From Melampsora larici-populina 98AG31 (Eukaryota > Basidiomycota > Pucciniomycetes > Pucciniales > Melampsoraceae): DNA of 64,000 nt. Every line of letters starts with the position of its first letter. The stretch's first letter is position 1. The notes below the pieces were generated by a model. It did not search any database. It saw nothing but the letters and a program-made list of their open reading frames with translations, and had not been told where the DNA came from. Location: assembly GCF_000204055.1 (NCBI RefSeq), contig NW_006768836.1, forward strand, positions 223,918-287,917, read 5' to 3'. A program made the position numbers and the translations under genes. Positions 36,094 to 48,239 of the stretch are shown here, piece after piece.

Positions 36094-38867
36094 TCAGATT
36101 TCACTCTCATGCTCAACTTCACTTTGCACTCTTATCATTGTGATTGCTCGATCGCTTGGAATTTGACGTGAGCATAATTCAGCAAAAATTGAAACCTGAT
36201 GAAGTGAAAATATCAGCTTTCAGAAGAACCGGATAATAATCGTGAATTTTTATTTGATGGCTTACCAATGCTAAGACAATCCAGACCAAGTTACCACCAA
36301 GTATTTGTTCAGAAACGCTAAGAGCAAATAGTGATGATCCCAATATTGGTCCGACTGCTTGAGCAAAAGATCTACAGGTCTGAGGTTTATGGTTAAAGGA
36401 TATCAAATTCCGGTCGAACTAAGTTATCGATCTCGAATGGATTTTGTTCTGAATTACAATAGAAAGGAAAATAATTGCAAAGCGAGAGTTTCAAACCTGC
36501 ATCATTCCATTCAATGTTCCCAATGAGGCAGGGCTGGGCGAGAATAATTTAGTGAGCATCATCAAGCATGCTGAGAGGCCCATATACTCAGCTATATAGA
36601 TCAATTACTCTTGTCAAAAAGAAAAACAACAAGTGTTGGACAATATGCTCACGATAACACATGATGCCTGGGCTTCTCAAAATCATGATAAAGGCCATAT
36701 ATCCAATTGACATAGAGGAGGTATTGTGCTTGACTAAAACTTGATCATGAGTGGTAGTTTTTGATAAGATACGTTAAAAAGGAGTACTGACGTTGGACTA
36801 AATACGTCACCAGGGGAAGACACATAAAAGTGACTGTAAATGTCAGGATTGACCGCCTGAAGATCATCACTGCCCCGTATTTTCTTTGAAGACGTGAGAA
36901 AAGGAAAAGCTGAGCCAAGACCACCGCGATACCATTCACACTCAGAATGAAACCTGCAGAGATGATTTATATCGTCAGATATGTAGTGAGCACTTGGGTT
37001 CAATCTGGGAAATTCTTTGGAGAGAGAAATCTTTAGAATTCATACCAATCTGCTTCAATGACATTCCCAACCCTCCATCTTTCATGCCTAAAGATATTAA
37101 TTGGGATTCAGATACTGATCATACAAATAAATCCCAAGTAACAGCTTACCTGTGAATGCGTACAGTGGAATCACAGCTGTCCATGCCACGTTCTGTAAAT
37201 GCGTCAGTGTAAATGTCAAGAGGAGAATCAAGATCGGTGCTGTGCACAATGACCCTATACTAGGAGGTACAAAGACCTCGGATCGAGAGTCTGGATAAGA
37301 TGATGATGATGATGACAATGATTCATAACCCTCTGATACTGTTGTTCTTTGTATCGCTGATTTCTTCTTCTGTTTGGATGCTAAGGTCTTTGGATTTTTT
37401 TGATGCAAAAATCAAAAATCTATCAACAACAACCGACAGATATCATTCAAAGCGCAATCCGCGTCTTGACGGCTCGACTTACTTCTTTCAAAAAGAATAT
37501 CCCGAGAAAAATCGCAAAAATGTTCAACATCGCCCCAGCAAAGCATGGCAAGAAATAAGGGTAATTGATGAAAAAGTTCCAATTGCCAAATGTTGATGGG
37601 AAATTTTGGGCAGGGAAAGCTAGAAAACCACCGATGAGAGGTCCAATGATTGATCCAGTTGCCTAATGAATGAAAAAAGCTCAATGATACCTTCCTCTCA
37701 CGAAGATATGCTTTTGAAATCTTACAAAACACAGTGGAAGTAGCGCAACAGCGCTGGAACACATGGAGGGATAGGATGATGAATAATCCTTATCAAGTGG
37801 AAATAGCTCAGATTGGATCAAAGTCAGAAAACTTACCTTGCGTGATTTGTCTCGTCCGTCATCTCAGCAACAATGCTCTAGAACAAAGTGAAATTGAAAA
37901 ATGAGCGACCAAAGGGAACAGTTCCTCAGCTCGATAAGAGACAAACCTGTAAAACCCCAATATTTCCTGTCACAGATAACAAGGCTGAATGAGCGATTTG
38001 AAAAAGAGATCACAGCATAAGGATCGACTAGGAATCCACGCACCATTCATCATGCCAGCAACGAAGCGACAGATAATCAATCCCAGATAAGTCGTTTGAA
38101 ATCCGAAGAAGATTGTGCTGATCGCCATGGCAGAAAGCCCAATCAGCATTATTGGTTTCCTACCCACGTGGTCAGATAGACGGCCCCAAAAGATGGCTGT
38201 TTTCATTGAAAGATTCAGGTGTCAGTTACTCTCTCCATGAATAACAAAGAATATGATGAAGTAGCTGGGACTCACCTGTACATAGTTGAGCGACGGCGTA
38301 GAGACCTTAGATGACAAACAATCAAGCTTCAATTTTGTCAACGGGGATGAAAGCTGAAGTAGAGTTGGACATGATTGGTTGGACTCACTCTCAACGAAAC
38401 CAGCGTAATATCCAATTTGTTTAGGGTCATCCGAAATATTCATTTCTACTAACATCTGACTATACATATTTCCAAATTCAAAAAATGCATGAAAGATAAA
38501 GTCCAGATAGTAAACCTACTTGATAAACGGAAATATGAGGGTATATGATACCGGTTCTGTTAGCCAATCAGAAGTCAGTCCACTGGCTGGCACATTTAAC
38601 TATCAAGACCCAATCATGAGTATATATACTTGACCTGTAAGCTGCATGACACAGAGAACAAAAAGTTGTTTGACAGGTAAGGGTGTCCTTGATCGAGTTA
38701 CGGGAGGTTCCTTTGAAGTGTAAATGATGATAATATCATGATCAACTGGGAGATAGCTAAGCACAAAGACACTTGATACATACCTCTAACAATGATAAGC
38801 GTTCGTCGTGTCTTGCAGCAGGGTCCGAATATCTGGCTGCATATACATCTCTGCCAAATGGAGACAT
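36094..38867 (-). CDS. MFS transporter B (ZIFL/YCR023C-like), 517 residues
   Basis: Seventeen exons on the minus strand: 38867-38784, 38710-38635, 38556-38520, 38459-38389, 38305-38276, 38196-38044, 37966-37947, 37877-37837, 37753-37726, 37662-37483, 37387-37150, 37087-37046, 36953-36792, 36733-36653, 36591-36497, 36379-36266 and 36195-36094. All are in phase without stops. Motif A is GRLSDHVGRKPIM; later segments include GSIIGPLIGGFLAFPAQ, IGSLCTAPILILLLTF, NVAWTAVIPLYAFTG and LGTLNGMMQ. The central loop is Ser-rich (SLSSSSSSYPDS). The start MSPFGRD is the ATG that aligns with copy C. Likely a plasma- or vacuolar-membrane proton-coupled exporter of unknown substrate. Very close in sequence to C, from which it arose by tandem duplication, and apparently functional. 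Confidence 0.88.
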
Positions 38868-39699
38868 AGAGGCCAATGAGGTCTTGGCGATGGCGGAATT
38901 TGAGATCGATACGGGTGATGGTGGGGCTTCAACAGTAATGATGCAGCAAAATGTCGAACAACGATCAGACAATGATAATGACCTCCTCAAAGCCCATGTA
39001 GAAAAAACTATACTGGCGGAATACTTTTTTGTTGGCTTGAGGTACGGACAAACAGGAAGAATCAAGTCTGTGAGATGATGATAGCAATAAATACTAATGA
39101 TAACTATGATATCAGGCTATCAATCTGCTACAGATACTCTCCATAACAAAGGCCTTGACCATATTTCTCCGCCGAGTTTGCTTGAGTTTTGCGGGAAAAC
39201 TTGAACAAGCTTTTGGAGACCAAGATTCAATGTGCAAGAAGGTTGAATATCGACTACCTCGCTTGTACATTCATCTTGTCTTCTTTCTTTTAGAGTGTGT
39301 GGCCAACTAAGCCTATCAGACTCCACAACTTCCCCCCTCACAAGTCGTAAACTCACCTGCAAACAACAAAGGCCGTTGCGGTATTCGGGGTTGAGTATAT
39401 ATATCTTGATTGACACCCAATCAAAGGGAACTCGACCTCATTTCAAGGCCCAATTAACTTTTTATCCCAACAAGAGTTTTGTTAATTCAATATTCCCTCG
39501 TCAATGTTACATAACGTTTTGGTTGTTTGTGCCGCCGAAAGGTGGACTTAAACAAGTTAGAGAACTGAGGTCCTTTTAAAGCCTGAGACTACCGCAAGAC
39601 TTGGAGCCTGGTTATGTAAGACTTGTCCGCATCCCCATGAGAAATTTCGGATGGTGCAACATGCTATGTATGAGGTGTTGAGACCCGACCAATTGTTTT
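38868..39699. other. MFS-B promoter and duplication junction
   Basis: 38868-39420 matches the region upstream of MFS-C (about 43895-44660), so promoters were duplicated. The right edge of the B unit and left edge of the C unit should meet at about 39420-39560. Confidence 0.5.
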
Positions 39700-40049
39700 G
39701 TTCCAAATGAATTTCCTGAAGTCGTCCAACATCACGTTGATACAATGATACCACAGTGAGCATCATGGCCATTTTTTGAGTTCCGATATATATTGCAGTT
39801 ATTCGATTGGGATAATTTGAACGGCTATGCAGGTTAGTCTTGAGTTGATTGATCGATGATAGGGTGCTGTTGTTTCGTTTGTCCATTCGATTACTCGACT
39901 GCAAGGAGACTGAGTTGTCATTTATATATGCGGTACTATCCGTCGCTGTGCAGCACGGCAGTATACCATCGGGTAATCGGACCGACCTCACAACATCTCC
40001 CGATCACCATTGACGAACTTTTGCAGAATCTCCTCGTGCTGGACAATCA
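39700..40049 (-). pseudogene. Relic of PRA1 exon 1 and promoter
   Basis: On the minus strand from 39772 the text reads MAMMLTV, as in PRA1 exon 1, then diverges. The plus strand at 39773-40020 matches the PRA1 upstream region (GATTGATCGATGATAGGGTG, ATCGGGTAATCGGACCGACC). No further PRA1 exon follows. It marks the end of the duplicated block. Confidence 0.7.
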
Positions 40050-40636
40050 CAAACTTAACAAAGTCCCTCGTTTTTGAGCTGTACTGGCCAGCTCAAACGA
40101 GGGACTTACGCGTAAAGTCGAAATTTTGGCGTGAGATCGGCCGGGGCTTTTGCCCAAAATCTAGTCTTCTTATGAAACATTTTTTTACAATTATAAATTT
40201 ACCTGGCCCAAAATTGAAAGATGTGCGCCCTGGGTGTCTCTATAGCCTCGTACTCTCCGCTTCTAAATATGATGAGTGGTTGTGTAGATATGCATAAACT
40301 TCTTTCAGTGGCCAAAGTCGAAAATCGAGTAATTTGGGCTGCTCCGCGTCTAAAAGTTGGGATTTGGGCGTAATTGAAACACCAAGATTCTCATTTATTT
40401 TCAGCACAACTCATGTTATTGGGATACTACAAGCGTGAGGTTGTAGCCAAGAGTGAGGCTCGCATTTTTCATTTTTGGGCTCAGGAAACTTATAATTGCA
40501 AAAAAAAGTTTTATAAGACAACTAGATTTTGACAAAAAGCCCCGGCCGATCTCACGCCAAAATTTCGACTTTACGCGTAAGTCCCTCGTTTGAGCTGGCC
40601 AGTACAGCTCAAAAACGAGGGACTTTGTTAAGTTTG
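40050..40636. mobile_element. 587-bp MITE with about 190-bp terminal inverted repeats
   Basis: Both ends read inward CAAACTTAACAAAG and continue as inverted repeats for about 190 bp (40050-40240 and 40446-40636), nearly perfect over the first 100. Flanks are an exact 9-bp direct repeat GGACAATCA (40041-40049 and 40637-40645), the size produced by Mutator-like transposases. The equivalent site beside MFS-B (about 35383, GGATAATCA) is empty. Each arm also contains its own hairpin, AAGTCCCTCG...CGAGGGACTT (40061-40107 on the left). No coding capacity. Confidence 0.9.
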
Positions 40637-41144
40637 GGACAATCATATCTTTTTTGTTTCATTGTTTTCATGCGGTGCCTCTGAAGCTTCACGGAATTTT
40701 AAATCACATTTCAAATGCAGCAGTTCACCGTTTCGTTTTGGATCCATCATCAGACAAGGTATGATTGTCAGTATCTTCGAGATTTTCTTCATCAACCTCT
40801 TTGAGGGAATTGGAATAGCAACATGAGAAGATGTTTAAAACATGTATACATCTCCCTATGGAACAATAAGAATGACGTAGGACCATCCAAGGAAACGTGG
40901 AAGAAGACACATACACTAAAAAGAGAGAATTCGTTCTCGAATGCAATATTGTGTTTGATCAATAGACAGCTTAAAGTAGAGGAGCAATGGAGATCTTTCG
41001 GAAGTTTACCAGATGATGATGTACCCGCCAAGAACAGAAATATATCAAAACATAGTCAATTTCAAGATCCTCAAGCTCCAAAGTTCTTTAAGTTTATTCC
41101 AACCATGGTACTCGGTTTTTTTCTGCTAAATCATCTGAGAAGTC

Positions 41145-43894
41145 TCAGATTTCACTTTCATGCTCAGCTTCAGCTTGCACGTTTATCTTTCGGATTTTTA
41201 TCTCACTTGGAATTCGACGCGAGCATAATTCAGCAAAAATTGCGACCTGATGAAATGATAAGCTCAATTCTGTTCGAAAAAGTAAATATCAATGGTTAGC
41301 TGATCACTTACTAACGCTAAAACAACCCAAACCAGGTGACCACCAAGTATTCGTTCAGAGACGCTAAGAGCAAATAGTGATGATCCTAATATTGGTCCAA
41401 TTGCTTGAGCAAAAGATCTACAGGTCTAAAGTTTAAGGTCAAAGGACATCAAATTCCGCTTGAACAAATATATTGATATCCAAAGCTATGTGTTCTAGAG
41501 TGAATGAGAGATAGAGATAATGGGACAAGTGAAAGGCTTTGAACCTGCATCATTCCATTCAACGTGCCCAATGAGGCAGGACTGGGCGAGAATACTTTGG
41601 TGAGCATCATCAAGCATGCTGAGATGTTTATATAGTCAGCTTTGCACATCAATGAATTTTAAAACAAAAGTGCTCACGATAACACATGACGCCTGGACTT
41701 CTCAAAATCATAATGAAGGTCATATATCCAATTGACATAGACGGTGTATTGTCTTTGACTAGATATTTGATCGTGAGTGGTAGTGTTTGTATCACTAAAA
41801 GTCTTGAATATGATAAGTCAAGATGAAGTACTGACGTTGGACTAAATGAGTCACAAGGGGAAGACACATAAAAGTAATCGTAAATGTCGGGATTGACCGC
41901 TTGAAGATCTTCACTGCTCCATATCTTCTTTGAAGTGGTGGGAACAGGAATAGCTGAACCAAGACCAGCGCGACGCCATTCACACTCAGGATGAAACCTG
42001 CAAGAAGAAAGTGGATCATGAAATATGTAAGGATTGCCTCAAGTTAGCAATCTTTCTTCAAGATAAACATACTTAGGATGGTTTCTTACCAATTTGCTTC
42101 AATGACATCCCTAACCCACCATCTTTCATGTCTAGTAAGATCAATTTGAATTCAGTTTCTGATCATGTGGTCCCAAAAAAACCCCGAGTTAAAACACACC
42201 TGTGAATGCATACAATGGAATCACAGCTGTCCATGCCACATTTTGTAAATGTGTCAGAGTGAATGTTAAGAGGAGGATCAGGATTGGGGCTGTGCATACC
42301 GACCCTATGCTAGGGGGTACGAAGACGTCGGATTGAGAGTCTTGATCAGATGATGACGACAATGAGTCATAATCCTCTGTTCCTATTGTTGTTCTCATCG
42401 CCGATTTTTTCTTCCGTTTGGAAGCTAATGTCTTTGTATTTTTTGAATGCAAAGATCTATCAACAAAGAACGGAACAAATCATCCAAAGCTCAATCTAAG
42501 TGGTGACGACTTGACTCACTTCTTCTAAAACAAATATCCCGAGAAGAATCGCAAAAAAGTTCAACATTCCACCAACAAAGCATGGCAAGAAATAAGGGTA
42601 ATCGTTGAAAAACTTCCAATGGCCAAATGTTGATGGAAAATTTTGGGCCGGGAAAGCTAGAAAACCACCGATAAGAGGTCCAATGATTGATCCAGTTGCC
42701 TGAGGAATGAAACAAACCTCAATGGTACTCTCCTCTCACAAGAAATTGTTTTTAGATCTCACAAAGCAAAGCGGAAGTAGAGCAACAGCGCTGGAGCACA
42801 TGAGGGGATTGAGTGGTAAGTAAGCTCAATCAAATGGGAATATTTCATTTTTGATTTCAGTCAGGAAGCTCACCTCGCGTGATTCGTCTCATCTGTGATC
42901 TCAGCAACAATGCTCTAGAACAAAGTAAAATCGAAAAAATGAGCGAAGCAAGGGAACAGTTATAACTCTATAAGAGACAAACCTGTAGAACACCAATATT
43001 TCCTATCACCGAGAGTGAATAAGCGAGTTGAAAAAAGGTCACAGTATAAGAATCCACCAGGAATCCACGCACCATTCATCATTCCAGCAATGAAGCGACA
43101 TATGATCAATCCCAGATAATTCTTCTGAAAGCCAAACAAGATTGTGCTGATCGCCATTGCGAAAAGCCCTGTCAACATGATTGGTTTCCTGCCCACGTGG
43201 TCAGATAGACGGCCCCAAAAGATGGCTGTTTTCATTGAAAGATTCAGGTGTCAGTCACTCTCTCCATGAATAACAAAGAATATGATGATGTAGCTGGAAC
43301 TCGCCTGTGCATAGTTGAGCGACGGCGTAGAGACCTTAGATGTCAAACAATAAAGCTTCAATTTTGTCAACGGGGTCCGGGGATGAAAGTTGAAGTAGAG
43401 ATGAACATGATTGGTTGGACTCACTCTCAATGAAACCAGCGTAATATCCAACTTGTTTAGGGTCATCGGAAATATTCATTTCTACTAACATCTGACTATA
43501 AAGCATTCATCAGCAAAATTCACGAAGAAGGAATTCTAGATAGAAAACCTACTTGATAAATGGAAATATGAGGGTGTATGATACCGGTTCTGTTAGCCAA
43601 TAAGAAGTCAGTCCACTGGCTACCACGCTCAACCATTAAAACCTAATCAAGAGAATTTATACTTGACCTGTAAGCTGCATTATACAGAGAACAAAAAGTT
43701 GTTTGACAGGTAAGGGCGTCCTTGGTCGAGTTACGGAAGGTTCCTTTGTTTAGATGATGATAATATCACGATCAACTTGGTGATAGCTAAGCACAGAGAC
43801 ACTTGATACACACCTCTAACAATGATAAGCGTTCGTCATGGCTTGCTTGGTCCGAATATCCGGATGCATATCTATCTCTAGCGAATGGCGACAT
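41145..43894 (-). CDS. MFS transporter C (ZIFL/YCR023C-like), 514 residues
   Basis: Seventeen exons with the same boundaries as B: exon 1 is 43894-43814, exon 5 ends at 43305, exon 11 is 42431-42200, and the last exon stops at 41145. Motif A GRLSDHVGRKPIM, IGPLIGGFLAFPAQ and NVAWTAVIPLYAFTG are all present. The C-terminus ends EAEHESEI as in B. No frameshift or stop was found. One oddity: the donor after exon 5 is GCGAGT instead of the GTGAGT found in B, so either a GC-AG intron is used or splicing is damaged. A MITE lies about 0.5 kb beyond its 3' end. Same transport role as B is expected; the substrate is unknown. Confidence 0.85.
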
Positions 43895-45405
43895 AGAGGC
43901 CAATGAGGTCTACGCCTTTCTGTTAAAGGCGATGGCCGTATTCGAGGTTGATACGGGTGGTGGGAGGGCTGAAAGAGTAATGATACGGCAACAATGACGA
44001 AGGACGAGTAGACAAAAGACCTCTTCAAAACCCAGGGAGAAACAACTATACTGGCGCGATACTTTTGCGTTGGCTTGAGGTGAGGACAAACAGGCTATAT
44101 GCTCGAGGCCTCAAAGAAGATTATAGTCAGAATGTTAACAGAAACTCGTAGTAACAGATCCTGATGAAATGTATCTGGCTATCGATCTGCTGCAGATATT
44201 GTGGATATGAAAAGGCTTGACCGAAATTGCCTGCCAGTCTTCTCCAGTTTTGCGGGAAAACTTGGACAAGCTTCTTGCGATCGAGATTCAACAGTACATA
44301 TATGATATAGGTTGATTCTAAAGATCGAAGGTCTCGACTAAGTAACTTCCATTATTGTCAATTTTCGTCTTCTTTGTTTTGAAGCGTGTGGCCAACTCAC
44401 CGGACTTTGTTGATCACCACTCGCTTCTACATCTTGGACTGAGAGTGAGACCTCGATCGCTGCTTTAAAACTCATCCAAGAACTCATACCAGTGCTTCTG
44501 CATATCATCCACAATTATTACTCGCAGAACTTGTAATAAAGAAACACGGCTATAGTCTGGAAAATAAAGTCCGTTGTGGCATTCAGCGTTTGGGATACAA
44601 CTTGATTGACAGAAGTAAAGAACACTACCTCATTTCAAAGCCAAACCAGTTCTATCTGGCCAAGAGCTTCGTTTATCAATCATCATCTGATTCGCCGCAT
44701 TGACCTTTGATTCTACGTGCCCGGCCCCCTTTGACCAAACATAGACATTGGATTTTGCGGGTGTTTGTGTAGGTAGGAGGAGAGGGACTTGCATCGCATT
44801 GGGGATTGAGACTCAACGTGCAGGAGAAACAGGTTACAGGAACAAATCCCAAATGTTGCGCCTCTTTCTTCACTACTCTCATAGAGCACAGCAATGTAAC
44901 GGAGTAGCTTTCATTATATAAGACTCAGAAGTGATGACTCTGAAACCAACGTAGCTCAGCTGGTATAGCAATTGAATCCTTATTCAACCCTCATAAATAT
45001 CAATCTTGATAAGAATTCTCAAGAAACTAAGTCTCTTTCAGGAACGAGTAGAGTGATGTTGTAATACACTTCACACAATAAGACACTTTGTATAGCCGTA
45101 ACTGTCATCTATACTTGTACAAATATCTATCATGTTCCAAGCAAAGCAAAACTATGCATATCCAGACTAGGTTACAAAAAAAGTGAGAAAAAAATCTTTC
45201 TAGCTATCACATAACAAGAAAAGAACATTGCAAGAGACAAAGATGCATTGTTCAATACAGTACTTCTAGAAACTAGCCATGTCGGTCAGAAAAGAGACAG
45301 TACGAGGAGATTGTATCTCAGGGCCATCATCCTTTTGTAAGAACCTATCCTCAACATATCCCTTATCGTGCGCCTCTGGTATTCCTGGAAAACTGGTTAG
45401 GGGGC
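43895..45405. other. MFS-C promoter and MFS-D 3' flank
   Basis: 43895-44660 is the duplicated counterpart of 38868-39420. No gene is supported. A tRNA-like 5' half lies at about 44945-44988. Confidence 0.45.
44945..44988 (+). other. tRNA-like 5' half
   Basis: GTAGCTCAGCTGGTATAGCA is a perfect box A/D-arm sequence, followed by a stem TTGAA...TTCAA with CCTT in the loop, as in an anticodon arm. No T-arm or matching acceptor strand follows within 100 nt, so it is a truncated tRNA or the head of a tRNA-derived SINE. Confidence 0.4.
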
Positions 45406-48239
45406 TCAAACATGAGGTTCGACACCATCTTCTTCAGATATAACCTCTTCCTTTGGTATTTCAATCTCATTGGGAATTCTACGTGAACATAATTGAGCCA
45501 GTACTGAAATCTAAAAAATTCTCTCAAAACTCTCATTAGCTATTGCATCAACCTCAAATCAACAAAAATTCTTCTCAATCACTTACTAAGGCTAATACTA
45601 TCCAAACTAAATTACCACCAAGTATTCCAGTTGAAATACTTATGGCAAATAATGAAGTACCTAGCATAGGACCAATGGCTTGTGCAAAGGCTCGACACGT
45701 CTATCAAAAGAACATATGATCAACTCCAAGGCGAACTGCAATCTCATGTCTTGAAGAACTGAAATGTGCAAGAGCTCAAGGATAGAAAAAATCATACCTG
45801 CATCATCCCATTCAACGTTCCCAAAGTTGTCGAGCTGGGTGAAAGCATCTTGATGAGCATCATTGAGCACACTAAGACACGAAGATCATCAGCTTCTGCT
45901 CGGAAGAGGTTTGGAACACTTGATGTGAATTTCATACTGACCATAACACATGACACCCGGAGTTCTCATGATCATGATGACTGTCATGTACGCCAATGAC
46001 ATAGTGGTAGTGTTGCCTTTGACTGAAGACATAATGCCGTCGTATCAACATCATTTGTAAAGACAACCTCAGAAGGAAAACTGTACTGACTATGGACTAA
46101 GTAGGTCACAATGGGTAGACAAAGGTTTGTGATGGTAAAGGTCGGAACCGACCACTTGTAGAGATTAACCGCTCCAAATCGTCTTTGAAGAGGTGGAAAA
46201 AGGAAGAGCTGAACAAAGATTAGTCCTACTCCATTCACACTGAGAATGAATCCTATATATAGACACCAATTAATTGATCAGTGATATGATTTTGATGAAG
46301 TAGCATACAGAAGAATAGAAGACCTCACCAATCTGGTCAAGCGACATTCCCAGCCCGCCGTTTACCACCTCTGAAGAGATTCAAGACATTCGCGAGTGAT
46401 GTCAGTTGTGCGAGTTCGGTGCTCATTCAAACAATCGACAAGAGTACATGCTCAACTAAACTTGTGTATGCATAAAGTGGAATCACAGCCACCAAGGCAA
46501 CATTGTTGATGTGAATCATCGTGAACGTCAGCATCAGAGTCATGATCGGTACGGTACATAATGACCTGATACTATGCGGGGGCGATACGTTTGGCCGAGA
46601 GTCAGAATCAGCAGTTGACAAGGCTTCGTAACCTTGTGATGGTGTCGGTCTTTGCGTCCCATTTCGTGGCTTGCGTTTAGTTTCCAGCGTCTTTTACATG
46701 AAGCAGAAGAATCAAGATGCCGATTTGAATGCTAATTCTGGATGTAGGAACTCACCTCTTCTAAGCAAAAGATTCCGAGGATGATCGCGAGAAAATTCAA
46801 CATTCCACCAATGAGACAAGGTAAGAAGTAAGGATATTCGATCAAGAAAGCACAATTTCCAAAAAGAAAAGGAAGATTCTGAGCTGGTAAAGCCAAGAAA
46901 CCTCCGACAATAGGACCAATGATTGATCCAATTGCCTTCAAGAATGAGCAGATACAAAGACAATGTAAGCAATGGATTTCAACACCCACAGTTATATGTG
47001 ACATCTGAACAGTAGGGGCTGCATAAATTGGAAGAGGACTTACGAATGACAATGGAAGCAAAGACACCGCACTACCCAAAGGATTGGACGAGTATACCGT
47101 CAGCTAAAATCTAATCAAAAATTGCGTGGCTCAGATGGACAGTTTACATACTCAGCATAATTTGTCGGATCTGTAATCTCGGCCACAATGCTCTGTGAAA
47201 TGAAAAACATGTAAGTTGACAATCACTATCTTTCAAACATAAAAGCCTGGCACCTGTAGAATAGCGATATTTCCTGTTGTGTGTTTGTCATGACCAATGG
47301 AATAAGAATGTGTTAGTGAAATAAGAATCAGTGGATTGGAAACCTAGAATCCAACAAGATCAGCCCACCATTCATCATTCCAGCTATGAAGCGAGAGATA
47401 ATTAATCCGAGGTATGTCTTTTGTAGGCCGAAGGCGATTACACTGATAGCCATCCCAAAAAGTCCGATCAGCATCACCGGCTTCCTTCCGACTCGATCAG
47501 ACAGTCGACCCCAAAACATAGCTGGAAAATTTTCGTATCAAGACAGAGCTCTGGTCAGGCGGTACTGTGGCAACAAAAGGTGTGAAACAGCAATTTACCT
47601 GTACAGAGCTGAGCCACCGCAAAGAGACCTTGATAAATGCGAATAAGACGTATTTCAATAGGCATGAATCGAAAGTCAGGTCTTCAGAGGTAGATGATTC
47701 AAATTGCCACTGACTTTCAATCACACCAGCATAGTATCCTATCTGCTTAGGGTCGGGTGATACTTTCATTTCCTCCAACATTTGACTGGATTTTTCGTTT
47801 TCACACATGTCGATAAGATCACCAAATTGAGTGATATGAAAAATGAAAAACTGACTTGATGAATGGAAAAATCAAGGTGTATGAAATCGGTTCTGTAAGC
47901 ATGCTAATGTCAGTGAAGTGCTGCACAAGTCTCTTGACAAGATAGAAAGATACAATAAACTAACCTGTGAGTCGCATGATACATAGTACCAAGAGTTGTT
48001 TGACCGGTAAAGGTGTTCGTTGGCGTGAGAGTGTATTCCGAGCAGAGTCCTTCATTTTACAATTCAAAGTTGTGATATTCAGCTTCAGATGAGGGTTGGA
48101 CTACTTATTCGTAAAACATAATGCATACGTTTCTAGAAGTCGATACCAATGGTGATCGTTCATGTGGGGTAGATGGATTAGGAGTCGGATAGCTTGCAAT
48201 CGTATTGCTATCTGATCGTGATTTGGTAAATGGCCACAT
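45406..48239 (-). CDS. MFS transporter D (ZIFL/YCR023C-like)
   Basis: Same 17-exon structure as A-C. Exon 1 is 48239-48129 (MWPFTKSRSD, 37 codons) and the last exon ends at 45406 with an acidic tail (PKEEVISEEDG). Motif A is GRLSDRVGRKPVM; other landmarks are AQLCTG, FIAGMMNG, AIGSIIGPIVGGFLALPAQ, SVNGVGLIFVQLFLF and LGTLNGMMQ. Exon 6 ends at a GTGGGC donor. No stops were found. The starts of A and D (MWPF, ending exon 1 in SRN) and their exon 1 text show these two are sisters, while B and C form the other pair. A 12-segment proton-coupled exporter of unknown substrate. Confidence 0.87.
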
